Below, in pieces: positions 63,188 through 64,000 of a stretch of DNA of 64,000 bases. This DNA comes from Siculibacillus lacustris (GTDB taxonomy: Bacteria > Pseudomonadota > Alphaproteobacteria > Rhizobiales > Ancalomicrobiaceae): the NCBI RefSeq assembly GCF_004328075.1, contig NZ_SJFN01000010.1:1-64000 (forward strand), read 5' to 3'. The notes below the pieces were generated by a model, which ran no database searches, was not told where the DNA came from, and saw only the letters and a list, made by a program, of their open reading frames with translations. The position numbers and the translations under genes are program-made. Each line of letters opens with the position of its first letter. Position 1 is the first letter of the stretch.

Positions 63188-64000
63188 ATGGGCGAAGGCA
63201 CGACGCAGCACCGCAACGACGCAGGCATCGCCACGGCGATCGGTATCCTCGCCCAACGGTTCGGCGAACGGCTGTCGACCGCGCCGTCGATGCGGGAGCA
63301 GCACGGCCATACCCTGACCTGGCTCGCCAATCAGCCGCCCGACGCGGTGGTGTTCGTGCGGTCCGAGGACGAGGTCCGCGACGCGGTGCGGATCTGCGCC
63401 GATCACGGAGCACCGATCATCCCCTTCGGCGCCGGCACCTCGCTCGAGGGCCACCTCAACGCCCCCTCCGGCGGCATCTCGATCGATCTCTCCGCTCTCG
63501 ACCAGATCGTCGCGGTCCATGCCGAGGACCTCGACGTGGTGGTCCAGCCGGGTATCCGCCGCAAGACCCTGAACGACCAGTTGCGGGACACCGGCCTGTT
63601 CTTCCCGATCGATCCAGGCGCCGATGCGACGCTGGGCGGCATGGCCGCGACCCGCGCCTCGGGCACCAACGCGGTGCGCTACGGCACGATGAAGGACAAC
63701 GTCCTGGCACTTCGGGTGGTCGATGCCCGCGGCGAGGTGGTGACGACCTCGCGCCGCGCCCGCAAGTCCTCGACCGGCTACGACCTGACCCGGCTCTACG
63801 TCGGCTCCGAGGGCACGCTCGGGATCATCACCGAGCTGACGCTGCGCCTGCACGGCCTTCCCGAGGCGATCTCGGCCGGCATCTGCCCCTTCGCCAGTGT
63901 CGCCGCGGCGGCGGAGGCGGTGATCCTGACCATCCAGTCGGGAATCCCGGTGGCGCGCATCGAGTTGCTCGACGAGGTGCAGGTGCGCGCCTGCAACGCC
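63188..64000 (+). CDS. FAD-linked oxidase, D-lactate dehydrogenase (cytochrome)/GlcD-like, N-terminal part
   Basis: 271 codons are visible from ATG 63188 (GAGAGGGCGAC upstream) to the window edge, with no stop. The FAD-binding PCMH fold is shown by IIPFGAGTSLEGHLNAPSGGISIDLSALDQI, FFPIDPGADATLGGMAATRASGTNAVRYGTMKDNV and GYDLTRLYVGSEGTLGIITELTLRL. This is the D-lactate dehydrogenase/glycolate oxidase GlcD group, which oxidises 2-hydroxy acids and passes electrons to the respiratory chain. The exact substrate needs the missing C-terminal half. Confidence 0.9.
   Translation, partial: MGEGTTQHRNDAGIATAIGILAQRFGERLSTAPSMREQHGHTLTWLANQPPDAVVFVRSEDEVRDAVRICADHGAPIIPFGAGTSLEGHLNAPSGGISIDLSALDQIVAVHAEDLDVVVQPGIRRKTLNDQLRDTGLFFPIDPGADATLGGMAATRASGTNAVRYGTMKDNVLALRVVDARGEVVTTSRRARKSSTGYDLTRLYVGSEGTLGIITELTLRLHGLPEAISAGICPFASVAAAAEAVILTIQSGIPVARIELLDEVQVRACNA

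Overview
This 64 kb window has the high GC content and gene content of an alphaproteobacterium of the order Hyphomicrobiales (Rhizobiales); genus cannot be told from the sequence. The main pointers are a circularly permuted two-piece tmRNA gene beside sspB, a giant 11-residue-repeat protein like the growth pole ring protein GPR/RgsE of Agrobacterium and Sinorhizobium, a perfect CtrA-type box, a plcP/agt-like lipid-remodelling pair, the serB/miaA/ilvBN neighbourhood and the alphaproteobacterial CheZ-like phosphatase. Nearly all of the window looks like stable chromosome. The exception is the first kilobase, an acquired or decayed segment with an IS256-family end, a LysR gene stump and an AT-rich orphan gene.

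Layout. 1-1.6 kb: IS256-family remnant, LysR stump, orphan gene coupled to an isochorismatase-like hydrolase. 1.7-6.9 kb: gamma-glutamyltransferase and a TAXI-type TRAP transporter (receptor plus fused permease). 6.9-9.0 kb (minus): ferredoxin-NADP reductase, 2Fe-2S ferredoxin, Hpt protein. 9.5-15.0 kb: the 1856-residue GPR-like coiled-coil protein. 15.1-18.8 kb (minus): a complete Mla/MCE lipid ABC transporter. 19.1-22.4 kb: dgcN-dgcA D-glutamate pathway and a convergent MFS carrier. 22.5-25.5 kb: CheZ-like phosphatase, ArsR-SRPBCC pair, two GFA proteins. 25.6-31.1 kb (minus): Agt-like glycosyltransferase and PlcP-like phosphoesterase behind a PHO-box candidate, then a TPP-riboswitch thiMED operon with a TRAP binding-protein gene at its end. 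31.2-33.8 kb: Lrp-type ligand domain protein, pgi, lipoprotein.

34.0-43.1 kb: branched-chain amino acid genes. ilvBN is preceded by a full attenuator (promoter, an 18-residue leader peptide containing VLVIL, terminator). ilvC lies 3.5 kb further on behind tetR and carries a degenerate copy of its own 3' end downstream. miaA and serB lie beyond. 43.3-49.3 kb (minus): thyA, GNAT, folA, hflK, hflC, DUF2065 and degP, a folate/dTMP block followed by a membrane quality-control block with its own promoter candidate. 49.4-52.8 kb: VOC protein, LysR with a divergent DUF1127-like small protein, permuted ssrA, sspB and two small conserved proteins. 52.8-56.6 kb (minus): GT-C-like membrane protein and a UvrD/PcrA helicase.

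56.6-61.9 kb: two tandem HBM-type chemoreceptors, bracketed by two copies of a minus-strand small RNA with conserved hairpins, a conserved UUUCCUCCC segment and 11-bp-spaced CACAAT repeats upstream. I consider this the least described element in the window. 62.0-64.0 kb: an AbrB-family membrane protein and the start of an FAD-linked oxidase that runs off the edge. No tRNA, rRNA, CRISPR array or prophage was recognised.
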